DNA of 64,000 nt from Lumbricus terrestris. Taxonomy: Eukaryota; Annelida; Clitellata; Crassiclitellata; Lumbricidae. Below are positions 21,229-32,370 of the stretch, piece after piece. The stretch is from NCBI GenBank assembly GCA_949752735.1, contig OX457053.1, positions 6,701,135 through 6,765,134 on the forward strand. The letters run 5' to 3'. The notes beneath the pieces were generated by a model. That model saw nothing but the letters and a program-made list of their open reading frames with translations. It did not search any database and had not been told where the DNA came from. Position numbers and translations under genes: made by a program. How positions within the stretch are numbered: position 1 is the first letter of the stretch; the number at the start of each line of letters is the position of its first letter.

Positions 21229-24200
21229 ATGAAGCGCTTGAGAGACGCCGATCTGCTGAATTACTTTTCAAAAAGACGCAACCCATTGACGACGGAAAGG
21301 TTTGAATATTGTTTACTGTCCATGGCATGCATGTTATTAATCAGAGAAGTTAAGGCTCAGTCGATGGCAAATGAAAAAGGTAATAGAAGAATAAGAAGCG
21401 GAATGACTGAAAACAATTATGAAAATGTTGACTTCAAAATAAGAAAGTAATAAAGAGAAAGGTTATAAATCAATAGACCTACGTTAATCAATAACACCTT
21501 TAGGCCTATTGTTCACCGAAAAGTGTACATCTATAATCACGGTAGTAATCATAATTATTATTGTGTAACTAGAGCTATAGGCGGCTTATGCAGACTGCAG
21601 AGGACAATGTCAATGGGAAACCTCAAGTATACCTATCGTATCTCAAAACTTCTATAGCGCCCACGAGAGCGGAGTCGTGAGAACCAGCTTATTCACAGGC
21701 GCCTAGTGGTACCGTAGACCTATACATTGCGGTTGGTAGGTTAATTTTTGTAGGCCTATTATATAGACAACGAGAAGCCATAGCCTATTTCTTCTGCCTT
21801 TCCAGGAAGCCGAACGCGACTGGTTATGCCATTAATGACTGTATACCTAAAGATGAAGAAGAGTTCCATGTGATCCGCATACACGGAGATGGCAAATGTC
21901 TATTTCGAAGTGTCGCCGTTGCATCAAGCGTAGAGTTAAGAACAGCAAGGCGAACAGTTTTCAGCTGTCCAACAGACAAGAAACTGATAATGCTTGAAGA
22001 AGGTCTAGCTGATCAACTCCAGCAGGACGTCCTTTCTGTTCTTCGAAGTAACATAGCAGCTCTGAAGGAGGTAACATGCAATATGGGATTTCTGTTGGAT
22101 AATAAAGTGGGAGAAAGCTTTCCCACGGTTGAAGATCGGATAGAAAGTGTGGAAACCACAGGCTACGCAGGCTATTTGGAAATTTTGGTTTTAGCGTACA
22201 TACTGAACACACAGTTTAGAATTTACACGAGGCAGCAACCCACTGACAAATCTTACACACTGTTCTGCAATCTACCACCTGATTCTGGTGTGAAATACTC
22301 AGATTCAATCTGTCTGCTGTACTTAAGGGATACAACGTCACATGCAGGCCATTATGATTTGATGGTTCCAAAGTGGAAAATAACTCAACCAACTGCGATA
22401 AAGGAGCGTGTGCGAACAAGAGATAAACCTTTCATGCAGTTTTTAAACCTCACCCTTTCTTCATTAACATCAGACTCAATAACAACAGGTACTTCAGACG
22501 TCAATCGCCTACCGCCACAAGAAGAGTCTAAACAAGCAAGTGATGAAGAGATTTCAGGTATGAAGATTGATGACTATGGGAGCGACCAGACTGACGATAG
22601 TGTAACCAACAGTTCAGAGCTGCAAACAGACAAAGCACCGTATCCTGCCATTTGGACTGCAAAGCAAGCAGAGGACTTTAGCGTCCACAATCCATGGCTG
22701 AAATTTTCAAATGGATGTCTAGGTTGCAAAATTTGCCAACAAATAACAAACTATGGTGCTTTCAAGAAAAACGGCTTAAAAATTTCAGCACCGTGGTCCA
22801 CTTGTTCAGTCACATACAATGGCAAGCATAGACAGAGCCAGCTAAGCTCACTAAGGAAGAAGATTCATGAACATGCCAATGGTCAGCAGCATACATTGGC
22901 TGAAGAAATCGTCCAAAAGGCCAGTGCGAATGTCATGGAGACAGTTGTAGCTGAGCAGCAAAAACATCTCTACGATAGCACAACCAGAGTTTTCCGGTCT
23001 GTTTATTCTCTAATGAAGAACAACCGGCCTTTCACTGACTTGCCATCATTGATTAACTTGCAGGCTAAAAATGGACTGGACATGGGCATCATTTTACATT
23101 CCGAAACAACAGCAGCTGACATTTCAGGACTGATTGGATCAGAAATGAGAGCAAAACTGTGTGCTGAAGTAATTAGTTCTGGTTCCAAAATTGCGCTTAT
23201 CATGGATGAATCGACTACCATAGCCTCAAAGTCTGTTTTGATTTTATACATTCGTGCGGCTGTCCGTAACACAGTTACTTCATTCTTTCTGGATCTCGTG
23301 GAGATGAACGGATGTGGAGCTGATGATATTGTTCGTGCTGTCATGAAGACTCTTTTGTTGCACGGGTTCAAAGATGAATACTTAGCAAGCCATCTGATTG
23401 CCGTATGCAGTGATGGTGCCAGTGTAATGGTTGGCCATAACAGCGGCGTGCTGAAAACACTTGAAGACAAATTTCCAGGCATTATTCGATGGCACTGTCT
23501 GTGTCACAGAATCGAGCTTAGTGTTGGAGACACTTTGGTAGAAGTAAGTGGTGTAAATCATTTCAAACACTTCATGGACAAATTATATAGTGTATACAGC
23601 CAATCACCAAAAAACCAGCGAGAGTTAGCTGCTTGTGCAGCAGCACTAGACATACAGCTGCAGAAGGTCGGAAAGATATTTACAGTTCGCTGGGTTGCGT
23701 CAAGCTACAGAGCCGTGCTGGCTGTCCACAGAAACTACAATGCTCTTTACAATCACTTTAAATCTGCCGCTGGCGATGCGCGTAGAGACAATACGCAGCG
23801 GCAGCAGTACCGCGGACTTGCAGATGCTTTGGCATCTGAGGCATTCGTGCTTAACCTGGGATTGATGATAGACGCTTTGCAAGAACTCAATAATATCTCA
23901 CAAGAGCTGCAGAGAGACGATATCACACTTTCACGTGCGTATCAAGTGATGAATCGCACAATACGTGCACTGGAGAAAATGAAAGAAGAGCATCCACTGC
24001 ACATTACGGAATCAGTCGATGGTGTTGCTGGACAGAAATATCGCAATGTCCAAATAATTTCACACAGGATTGGAAGTCGCAAACAGGTTGCGATTGAACG
24101 CAATCAGTTTCTTCAGAGTCTGGCCGATAACTTGCGTAGTCGCCTTTATACGGTTATTGCTTCCAACGTTTCTGCTGAGAACACAGCTCAGTCATCCCGG

Positions 24201-25095
24201 AATAAATCAGAATTTGAAGAACTAATTTCACAGGTACCGACTAAACTTACATATAATTAGGCCTATGCCTATAATTATGATAGGTCCTACTGCATTTCAT
24301 GAACTTTCAGCCCCTCTGAGTAAGGATCTTGAAGGAATGCTATAGGGCCTAATTATATAATTGTTGTCGATTGATTGATTATTGATATGGCAATTAGGTC
24401 TAGGCCTATGTGTTTCTTTTTGCTTCTTAATTATGATAGGTCCTACTGCATTTCATGAACTTTCAGCCCCTCTGAGTAAGGATCTTGAAGGAATGCTACA
24501 GGGCCTAATTATATAATTGTTGTCGATTGATTGATTATTGATATGGCAATTAGGTCTAGGCCTATGTGTTTCTTTTTGCTTCTTAGTTCATTAGAGATAA
24601 TAAAACCAATATCCATTATTGTGTCATCAGTTGCAGGTGCTGAACAAACACTCGTGGCCAGCGGACGTGACAACACCCTGGAACGACGGTGAACAGCGAC
24701 TTGCCAAACTTTGCATGAGACTGCGTGTCGACGTTGATAAGACCCGTAGAGGCTTCCGAGATTTCATTGATAATGGGGGTTCCAGTATACCTGATGACAT
24801 GACGGATATCAATTTCGCTGTCAGCACAATCCCTGTAACATCAGCGGATGCCGAACGTGGCTTCAGTACAATGAACATAATATGTACGCCTCTTCGGAAT
24901 AGGCTAGGTGTTGACCGTTTATCCAAATTAATTTTTGTGAAACTTGTTGGGCCGTCCTTGCAGGACTTCAACCCGCTTCCGTATGTGAAGAAATGGTTGG
25001 CTGTCGGTCACCGTGGCGCATTTGAAAATCAGTCCAGGAAATGCGAGGACCGAGAAGAGCCACGTTACTATCACATGCGGAAAATATTTGACTGA
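21229..25095 (+). CDS. OTU-hAT fusion transposase (three exons, 985 residues)
   Basis: Exons are 21229-21299, 21806-24233 and 24637-25095, all with GT-AG borders and compatible phases. The start MKRLRDADLLNYFSKRR resembles N-termini of other hAT/ZMYM-type proteins. Residues about 48-215 form an OTU-type cysteine protease domain: HGDGKCLFRS carries the predicted catalytic cysteine (residue 55) with its aspartate (52), and AGHYDLMVP carries the histidine (206). OTU enzymes usually cleave ubiquitin. Residues about 320-390 hold a TTF/BED-like zinc finger (CLGCKIC then HEHANGQQH). The transposase core follows: IALIMDESTT (D491), VCSDGASVMVG (D560), WHCLCHRIELSVGD, and in exon 3 TSADAERGFSTMN (E906) within the C-terminal dimerisation region. 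The DDE residues are present. An AATAAA lies at 25526. The fusion could reflect proteolytic control of host or element proteins, but that is inference. Confidence 0.9.
24273..24584 (+). repeat. 156-bp tandem duplication in the transposase intron
   Basis: Two near-identical units start at 24273 and 24429 with AATTATGATAGGTCCTACTG. Each contains CCCCTCTGAGTAAGGATCTT and a TAGGGCCTAATTAT-like run (AGGGCC in one). The phrase CCCCTCTGAGTA..G..CTTGAAGG..TGCTAT resembles the tail of SINE family S1, so a SINE fragment may have been duplicated here. Confidence 0.85.
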
Positions 25096-25654
25096 ATTTA
25101 ATGGCTTTTGCTATTGTCTATGCAACTACTAACAATTTTATTTCATTGTGTTATTTCTTAACTGGAATATTTCGTTTCATTATTTTCGTATTGCATCTTT
25201 GCATAGTGCTAGTGTAGTAGTGTCAGATGTGCACAGACTATAAAGTTGAGAGAACTAATCCGTGTCAATAATCGCCTATAGAAGCCAGACACATTGCATA
25301 ATAACAGTAGTCCATAGCCAACAACTATTATTATTTTCATGCATTGCTTTTGACTCTATGTTTAGCTAAAAATAATAAGCAGTCTGATTATTTCATGGCA
25401 GGCCCTAATAATATGGAAGTAGGCCTACCAGTATCCTACACAGTAATTTTTATCGGTAACCTAAGTAGCTCAAAGTGCAATGAAGAATCCGGGTGAAACG
25501 AGTTGGCTCTAAGGAATTCCGCATAAATAAATAGTGGATGAGAAAGAGATTACTTATCACAGAACGTCTAAGAATCCAGTGGTAAAAATAGCAAAATTAG
25601 TAAAATGAAGTGGCTAAAACGGGCTCTATTCAGCAGCAATTGCCCTAAAATCCG

Positions 25655-25722
25655 TTGTCGGCTGGGGCTTCGCCCCAGACCCCACTGGGGGAGCTCACGA
25701 CGCTCCCCCAGACCCCCTAGTC
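25655..25722. repeat. Right-end hairpin region of the hAT transposon
   Basis: GGGGCTTCGCCCC and TGGGGGAGCTCACGACGCTCCCCCA form stem-loops, then GACCCCCTAGTC. Closely related words occur near the right end of the non-autonomous element at 49558-51110 (50973-51035). Confidence 0.6.
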
Positions 25723-25770
25723 GTGAGTGTCCGGCGTTCCGGTTCCTTTTTCTTTAGGACGGGATCCCTG

Positions 25771-25800
25771 GCTATTATGCTGCAGCTAACACTGCCGTCT
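25771..25800 (+). pseudogene. Partial duplicate of exon c5, right piece
   Basis: The right half of the interrupted pseudo-exon: after the target duplication GCTATTAT it reads on through CTGCCGTCTGAT to TAG, then GTATAGCGATGTATAATAAC. That intron start duplicates the one after c5 (GTATAGCTATGTATAATAAC). Confidence 0.75.
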
Positions 25801-26042
25801 GATTAGGTATAGCGATGTATAATAACAGATGCTTATTAATGATAACTGTATAGCACTGTAGCACATTTGATGTCAAAAGAAGAGGGTGCTGTATATGAAT
25901 TTTAAAAATCAATTAGCAATCACATGGTACTTCAAAACAGATGTCCAGATATGGCGTATTCACATATTTGCGTGCATGCATTCTAACATGTTTAAATTTT
26001 ACTACTGTTTGAGAACTGAAGGCATTGATTTTGTCCTTTAAG

Positions 26043-26130
26043 GAAAGGAAGGAGATCCTTCAGAAACTTATGATTGGTTGGGGAAACGTAACAGTTGCAG
26101 ATCTTGACAGTCTTGTCGGCCGAACACGCA
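26043..26130 (+). CDS. AAA+ ATPase exon d (segment before the lid)
   Basis: TTTAAG| acceptor, CGCA|GTAAGC donor, 88 nt, phase 0 in and phase 1 out. It encodes ERKEILQKLMIGWGNVTVAD then LDSLVGRTR. In AAA+ proteins this is the R..IL..L helix after the arginine-finger region and the start of the lid (normally L...T.G). The acceptor phase matches exon c5 and the donor phase matches the lid exons e1-e3. No lid exon is evident downstream. A frame at 26.46-26.60 kb (TSISNSSLTSALFIHTVRRM) follows a CAG but shows no lid motif, so the 3' end of the gene is unresolved. Confidence 0.6.
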
Positions 26131-26604
26131 GTAAGCTATACTATCCATTTTAGATGTAATATTAATAATACTTATTATCATTCCAATTTTTTACATCTAG
26201 AACAGTTTAATACCTCATCTAGGTCTTTTATACTGTTACAAATAGAAATACTTGTGTATTTAATTATTATTGTTATTATTATTTTAAGAATAGTGACTCT
26301 ACTTACTTGTTTAACTCCATAGATTTGAACAATGGGCATTATTAAAGGTTTTGGAGCAAATCCTTTTGTGATAATGCAGTAATTCTTATACATTGGTGCT
26401 AGACTTAACAGATACTAACTAATATGATTTATTTTACATAAGATATTTCGACCAGTTACTTCCATATCAAACTCCAGTCTAACGAGTGCACTGTTCATAC
26501 ACACTGTGAGAAGAATGTGGCAAGCAACTACCATTGACACACTTCTGAGTGAACTCTCCTTCTATGATGTTACGGGCAAGATGCCTTGCTTTGTGACTTT
26601 TTGT

Positions 26605-27084
26605 GCACTTTTTGCTGATGACACCAATGTATTTTACTCCAACTCATCTCTTGAGATCCTATTTAATGATGTTAACTTTGAATTGAAAAACGTAGCCGAA
26701 TGGTTCCATGCTAATAAACTGTCGTTAAATCTTGATAAAACCAATTATATAATCTTTAAATCCCATAGAAAGAGTTGTCATACAGGAAACCTGGGGGTGT
26801 GCATTGAAGGGGTTCCACTCACTCAGGCAATATCAACCAAATTCTTAGTATATATAGATCAACACCTAACCTGGAAAGATCACATAAAAATTGTATCCAA
26901 TAAAATCGCTAAAAATCTTGGAATATTATCCCGTACCTCCCAACTAGTACCTCCTCAAATTCGTCTCCCATTGTATTACTCACTCATATACCCATACCTC
27001 ACGTACTGCAACATAATATGGGCCTCAACCTATAAATCTAGTATACTGAATTTGCTGAAGCTCCGAAATGAATTAAATATATAG
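26605..27084 (+). pseudogene. LINE reverse-transcriptase fragment (CR1-like)
   Basis: The frame begins at the catalytic YxDD-type box (FADDTNVFYSNSS). It continues with WFHANKLSLNLDKTNYIIF, KFLVYIDQHLTWKDHIK and LVYPYL-like LIYPYLTYCNIIWAST, then stops at 27084. It resembles the 7.3-9.0 kb LINE but is on the plus strand and truncated at both ends. Upstream (26506-26604) the open frame is not reverse transcriptase. Confidence 0.85.
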
Positions 27085-27384
27085 ATTAAGTTTTTAATCA
27101 AATAACTTTTAAACATGTTTGTACACCAGAACTCCAATAGATATGAATGTCAAGAATGTGAAAAATCTGACTTTATGCACTAAGGCATCACTATAAGCTA
27201 GATTAGGCCCAGTACTGTAAGCAACATCGATAAGAGCATTGGCCACATCTCTGTGTAAGAATGCGGCTCACTTCCAGAAAATGGCTTACTTCAGAGATTT
27301 AAATCTTGGGCTATCAACTAATCAAGTTCCATGCACGACTGCACGGGGATCTAAATGGTATGGCACCTAATCAAATGGGCCATG

Positions 27385-27583
27385 AAGGATCTCACCCGTA
27401 TCAATTCATTGAAAAATAAGCAGGGTCGAGGCAATATACAGTTGTTATGTATACAATTTCGATTACATTCACATCTTCTGTGAAACTTGTAATGTAATTG
27501 TTTGGTATCTTTGGATGCTCCCAAGGATCTCAACCGATCCGATCAATTCATTGAAAAATGAACAGGGTCAAGGCCATATACAG

Positions 27584-27585
<2 letters not shown>
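27385..27585 (+). repeat. Two copies of the AATTCATTGAAAAATGA repeat
   Basis: ATCAATTCATTGAAAAATAA and ATCAATTCATTGAAAAATGA, each followed by a CAGGGTC(G/A)AGG(C) word and ATATACAGTT. An inverted third copy is at 5.7 kb. A TA microsatellite begins directly after the second copy. Confidence 0.6.
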
Positions 27586-27586
<1 letters not shown>

Positions 27587-27629
<43 letters not shown>

Positions 27630-27652
27630 CATACATATATACACACACACAC
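27587..27652. repeat. TA/CA microsatellite
   Basis: About 20 TA dinucleotides, then CATA and CA runs. Confidence 0.9.
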
Positions 27653-27659
27653 AGTTGCA

Positions 27660-30600
27660 TAAAATTGAGTATATATATTTGCACCTGTGAAAGCATGAAA
27701 TGGTCAGTAATTGTTTGGCATCTTTGGTTGCTCATTAGCAAGTGAAATAACTGCAATCTCAAGATTTCTACAGTGCCAAAAAAAGCTAAGTTGCAAAAAA
27801 CCCGCTTTTGTAGTCATCTAGTCAAAGCAGAGTCAATAGACAAGAAAGGGCAACATTGGTTCCAGGTCAAGCAGGTGGCTATATAGTGGATGGCATTTAG
27901 ATTGGGAACAGCAAAGAGCTGGAGAAGAATCTATAGGATATGTCAAAGAGGAAAAATTCCTCATATTTGACAAATTCTCCTTCACCAAGTCTAAGCAACA
28001 AATTTTGATGGTGAGAACTAACAACTATAAAACTAAAAATGACTGATGGGAAAAACTTAAGAATGGTAAAAAGCAACTTGTGGTTGCTGTGTTAAAAGCA
28101 ATTTTCATTAATTTTTATCAATCAAGGCTACTACTGCCTTCAGGTTTTCTTAACCCCAGATTTGCCCAACAAAGTAGATATAAACTTTAGATTTATGGAA
28201 TTGACATAATTCAAATTGTATCAGAGGGCATATGGTTGAAGACGTTACAGTTGGCAAGACATACTGAGTATGATGTGTCGAATAAACCAAAGAAGACCTG
28301 CGCTTTCAAGTGTAGAGATGTGCTGGAAGCAAGGCACCAACCTCCAGTGGCAGGTGTCGGACGCTTTCAGCTTTTGTCGACTTGCTTGTTCCTCTGGTTT
28401 CATCCTCCAACTGCAGATGGTGGTTACGTTGACAAGGTTGAAACTATGATGTCACCAGTGATGGAATGCGATGCTGTCAATGCTGTCACAGCAACGATCC
28501 AGCCAATGAGAAAAGAGCATTGCTTGTTCGACCATTGTAGTGTTCCTCCAGTAATGTGAGGTGGTATGGCTGTTTTCTACCATGTCACTGCTTTCCGACA
28601 GCGGTGACTAAGGCTCTGCAATTATAAGTGAACAAAGTTTAAATGCACATACAGTTCTGGTTGCCACAAAATATAAACCATAGCAGGGTTAAAGCAGTTT
28701 GTGTGCAAAGGCCTTTATATGACATCGTTCCTAGGGCCAATGGGATCACAGGTTAGTGATGTGGGATAAACAGAAACTTGGTTTCTGTTAAATTCTAATA
28801 TTATGTCCGAGATGGTGTCTTCACTACAAGCTGCCTTTTTCTAAACGAGTCTCCGACCCCATTTAAGGCAATTACTAGACTGCGTTTTCTTTCCAGTCTT
28901 CTGACAAGTTGTTTTACTCGGCTGCTTGCCTTCAGTTTCTGAACCAGTTTTCTTGACCAGCTGCACTTGCATTCATTGTTTTCCTTATGCAAATTTCATC
29001 ACCAGTTTAGTAGCTCTTTAAGTTCAACTGTTTTTCATTCACGCGATGCATACACAATTACACATATCTAAGAAAATAACTTGCAAGCTGAATTTGTTAA
29101 ACTTATAACACCCTGAACCTGAAATAAATGCATGCAAGTGCACAACAATATATTACCTATAGATACCTATTATAGTCCAGAACTTGCATAACATTTTTTA
29201 AACAATGTTTCATTCATGAATTATGTGTTTGCTTAATATTTAGAGCACAAGTTTGATGCCACTAAGAAATCTGCAATTAACACAAATCTCAGGCATGGAT
29301 TATAACATATCATACTAAATTAACCAGGTTAGGTTATATTGCATCATATTGCATAGCCTATGATGCAACATTACATATGGTTACACTGAAAATATTCTGA
29401 TTGCGAACCTCCTTTAAGAACATCGTCTTGTCCATCTGGTGTTAAGTTGCATAGATCAATGTCTGCAGATTCTGGTAACGCTGTATTGGCTTATGACCGG
29501 TTGTCATCTGCCGTTAAGCTGCATCTACCGCTACCATCCGCACAACAACCTTCGCTGTCAAAGTCCCACACGTTGAGACCTATTACCAGATAAACATGCT
29601 ACATCAATTTGATAATGCAATTAGCTAATTCTCACTAAAGAACCGATTTTAACCACAAAGTAAGTACAATTCCATGTCTACTCCAAGTACCAAGTGTCAC
29701 AATGCAAGACTTGTGTTCAAACACCATTCAGCTGACATTGATGTAAATGACAATGTCACCCGGAAGCAATAATCTAATTTAATAATCTTGCCACTTACAT
29801 ACAATGCAAATTTCAAAAAGTAATCACAACCTTGGAATAAATAACGCAATGCCTAAAACTTATATGTCTACAAACATTCATAAATAAAAACTGTTGTCAA
29901 AAACAACTTCCTAAATGAAATTCAGGGATGTCTAAACAATTCTTTCAATTGAAGGGTGAATTCATGATTTTTGACTAGAATAAATTGACAAATAAATCAA
30001 GGTAATGCTCAGAGAAAAGATCAAAAAGTCAGAAATTCACATGAAAAAAGATAACAAAATTGAAAAGCACAAAAATTTGCCCGAAAATGCATTTCTTGCC
30101 TCTTGCACAGTACATATCCACCAATAAGACTCAGTTTTCCAGAAGACTCATTTGACCCCGAAGACAAGTAGGTCGTGTTGAACATTCTTCCAGGAGCTCC
30201 AACCGTTCTTTCTTGACCTTCTCCTGTGTCAGTGGCACCACCCACTTCATCACCTCCAAATCTACGAGTACTGGGAAGGCCTTGAACTGTCTAGGTCAAT
30301 GACAGCCTCCATTCTGGTATACCACCAGCTTGTCTCTGCAGTCTCAAACAGGAGACAGTCAGTCCTCCATTGTTTGTGCACTGTACAAAAAATATAAGAA
30401 ACAAATTTGTTAAAATATTCCACACTAATGAATACAAGGTTTCAAAACAACCATGTTTTGAATGAACCATGTTTTGAATGTTTCAGTGTTCTAATAGTAT
30501 AACTTTTATGTTAGGATTGAGAGAAAAAGAAGAAAGAAACAAATTTATAATAAAGTATTGCATTGTATATGACCATTCATAAAGTGCTTCTCTCAGCAAG

Positions 30601-30660
30601 TCTATCAGAACCGCTCTGTGTGATCAATCCTGAGAGAAGTCTTCCTTGTTACAAAGAAAT
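27660..30660. other. Unassigned 3-kb interval
   Basis: No gene is recognised. A 107-codon plus-strand frame (28236-28559) has cysteines but no known motif. On the minus strand, 29410-29575 reads CCADGSGRCSLTADDNRS, stop, then IDLCNLTPDGQDDV; 30021-30245 reads GGATDTGEGQERTVGAPGRM and SSGSNESSGKLSLIGGYV. These look protein-like but are interrupted and unrecognised. They may be decayed exons or chance. Confidence 0.3.
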
Positions 30661-30664
30661 CAGT

Positions 30665-30850
30665 ATCAATCAATCAATCAATATACTTTATTGATCATCA
30701 TGTATATGTATACATACAGTATAGCACAAACAAACAGTAGTTGAAAATGTCACATGCATTGATGTCAAAGGGTTAAGCCCAAAGGAACGTAAGGTTCCGC
30801 TAACAGGGTTGCCCTAATTATTACATGAAGAATCAATCTATGTAAGAAGA
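30665..30850 (-). mobile_element. LINE 3' end fragment
   Basis: The minus strand reads CCCTGTTAGCGGAACCTTAC, TTTGGGCTTAACCCTTTGAC, then GATGATCAATAAAGTATATT and an ATTGATTG tail. The AATAAA plus short tandem tail marks the 3' end of a CR1-like LINE. The TTAGCGG.ACTT word is shared with the tail of the 6.9-kb LINE. Confidence 0.65.
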
Positions 30851-31339
30851 TAATACCAACAATTAGTTTCATGCAGAGCTCTTTCTAATGTGACTGCTTC
30901 TTGGTAATTTAGCAGAGTTCCTTCCCCCCCCCCCCACCACTTCGGAGTGCACCATTCAAAGCGTCCCTCTTTGTCCTACTTTCCCGCTTCTGTCTTCCTT
31001 AGGCGGTCCATTGTATCTGGCGGCGCTAGTCACGTGCTACACCAATAGACCTGGGCTATCAAGGTCAACCTATTTGAGTTATTTATCTGATTCGAACTAG
31101 ACTAAATATAAAATTATTAAACACGGGGTATACCTGACTTTATGGACAGCAAATCTACAGCTTCGAACCACAAAACACTATTTAAATCTATGTTTCTACA
31201 AAAAGTTTCCCAACAAAGCTCCAAAGACATCTCTCTCCCATTCCATGAAACACGAAAAAGGCAGAGTGCGTCACATGACACACATCTGAGCACATGTTCA
31301 ATACGTCACATACACAAGAAATTCAAAAGAACTAATATT

Positions 31340-31440
31340 AACGACATCGTGTCATATCAAGGATAATTAGTGTCGCCCTCCTCCTTTCTTCCGGCTTGGG
31401 ACTGGCACTGCCAAAATGCGACCAGTTGCGGAGTTTGAAA
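31340..31440 (+). repeat. Dispersed repeat shared with 38.58-38.68 kb (inverted)
   Basis: CATATCAAGGATAATTAGTG, CCCTCCTCCTTTCTT and GGCTTGGGACTGGCACTGCC recur as the reverse complement within the NPRL3 intron near 38.6 kb, with a few changes. Confidence 0.6.
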
Positions 31441-31573
31441 TTGGTCATTCCACTTCTGTGATGTGTATTAATAGTTATAGGCCTAATTATTAAGGCTAAT
31501 ACACAAGTGAGTCATTCGACGCATTCCACTTGGCAAGCGAGATAAGAGGCGGAGGTAGGCCTATAATTATGGT

Positions 31574-31732
31574 CGACGCAGTCGGGGACGACAGAAGAAA
31601 AGATGGGAGGACGTGATACAACAAGACCTGAAGCTGCTCAAATTGAAGAAAGAAGACACCGGAAGCAGAGACAAGTGGAGGAGAAGGATCCGAGTGGCTG
31701 ACCCCTCGCCAGAGGGAATAATCCTAGCCTGA
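31574..31732 (+). pseudogene. C-terminal fragment of another LINE reverse transcriptase
   Basis: The frame reads RRSRGRQKKRWEDVIQQDLK, LLKLKKEDTGSRDKWRRRIR, then VADPSPEG and a stop. The pattern GR...RW.D....DL......D...WR..I...DP is the known C-terminal end of RTE-like and craniate LINE reverse transcriptases, a different clade from the CR1-like pieces. Only this tail is present. Confidence 0.7.
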
Positions 31733-32370
31733 AGGGAAAGAAGAAGAAGCGAGATAAGAGAACCATAGGCTATGTTTCTTAACGCCTTTTTATTGGCGGA
31801 ATAATAGCATCTTCTGTGACCCATGGTCCAAGGGCCTTGGACCATGGGAGAATATGGTTCTCCACTCCACTGTATAAATCCGAAAGCGCCACCGAAAGGT
31901 TCCGATTAAACTATTAGTCATTCAATTATTCTATGAGAGCCGCTATATAAATCTATAGGCCTAGACCTAAGCTCAGATAGGATAGATTAGGCTTTATAAA
32001 ACTTCCTTGCGATGACTAAAATAGGGTTATCTCTAAAATTGCTTACCAACTGAGTTACAGAACAACAAAAATTAATGAGGAATGAGTTCCGAATGACAAA
32101 TAGCAAGAGGAACGGTGGCGAAGGAAGCATGAGAACGAAGATTTTCATGGCCTGTCGAAACCGGTCGTTGTTCGAACCTGACATGAGTCAACACAAATAA
32201 GCTTAGGTCTACTAAAGTTGCCAGCCAGAAAAATTAAGACGCTTATACGATCAACACGTATGGTCGCCTAGCAGACTAGCTGAAAATCATATTCAAGCAA
32301 CTTAAAGGGAGTCTTCTTGTACAGCAACCTAGAGAGGTCGACACCCACCTTAGTAGCTGTTCCACACCTC

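Larger units (their letters stand above)
20477..25770 (+). mobile_element. Complete autonomous-looking hAT transposon with OTU domain
   Basis: The element is 5294 bp. The left end is CAGGGAACAGGTC; the right end, read inward, is CAGGGATCCCGTC. Perfect 8-bp target duplications GCTATTAT flank it (20469-20476 and 25771-25778). These are hAT hallmarks. Subterminal regions hold repeated CCGGAACG words on both sides. Inside is one three-exon gene with no stop or frameshift. Rejoining the flanks restores a duplicated AAA+ exon, which confirms the boundaries. The intact frame, perfect duplications and well-matched ends suggest recent insertion. Confidence 0.95.

Noticed and set aside
23003..23482. 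159-codon minus-strand frame
   Set aside because: It is an antisense shadow of the OTU-hAT transposase exon.
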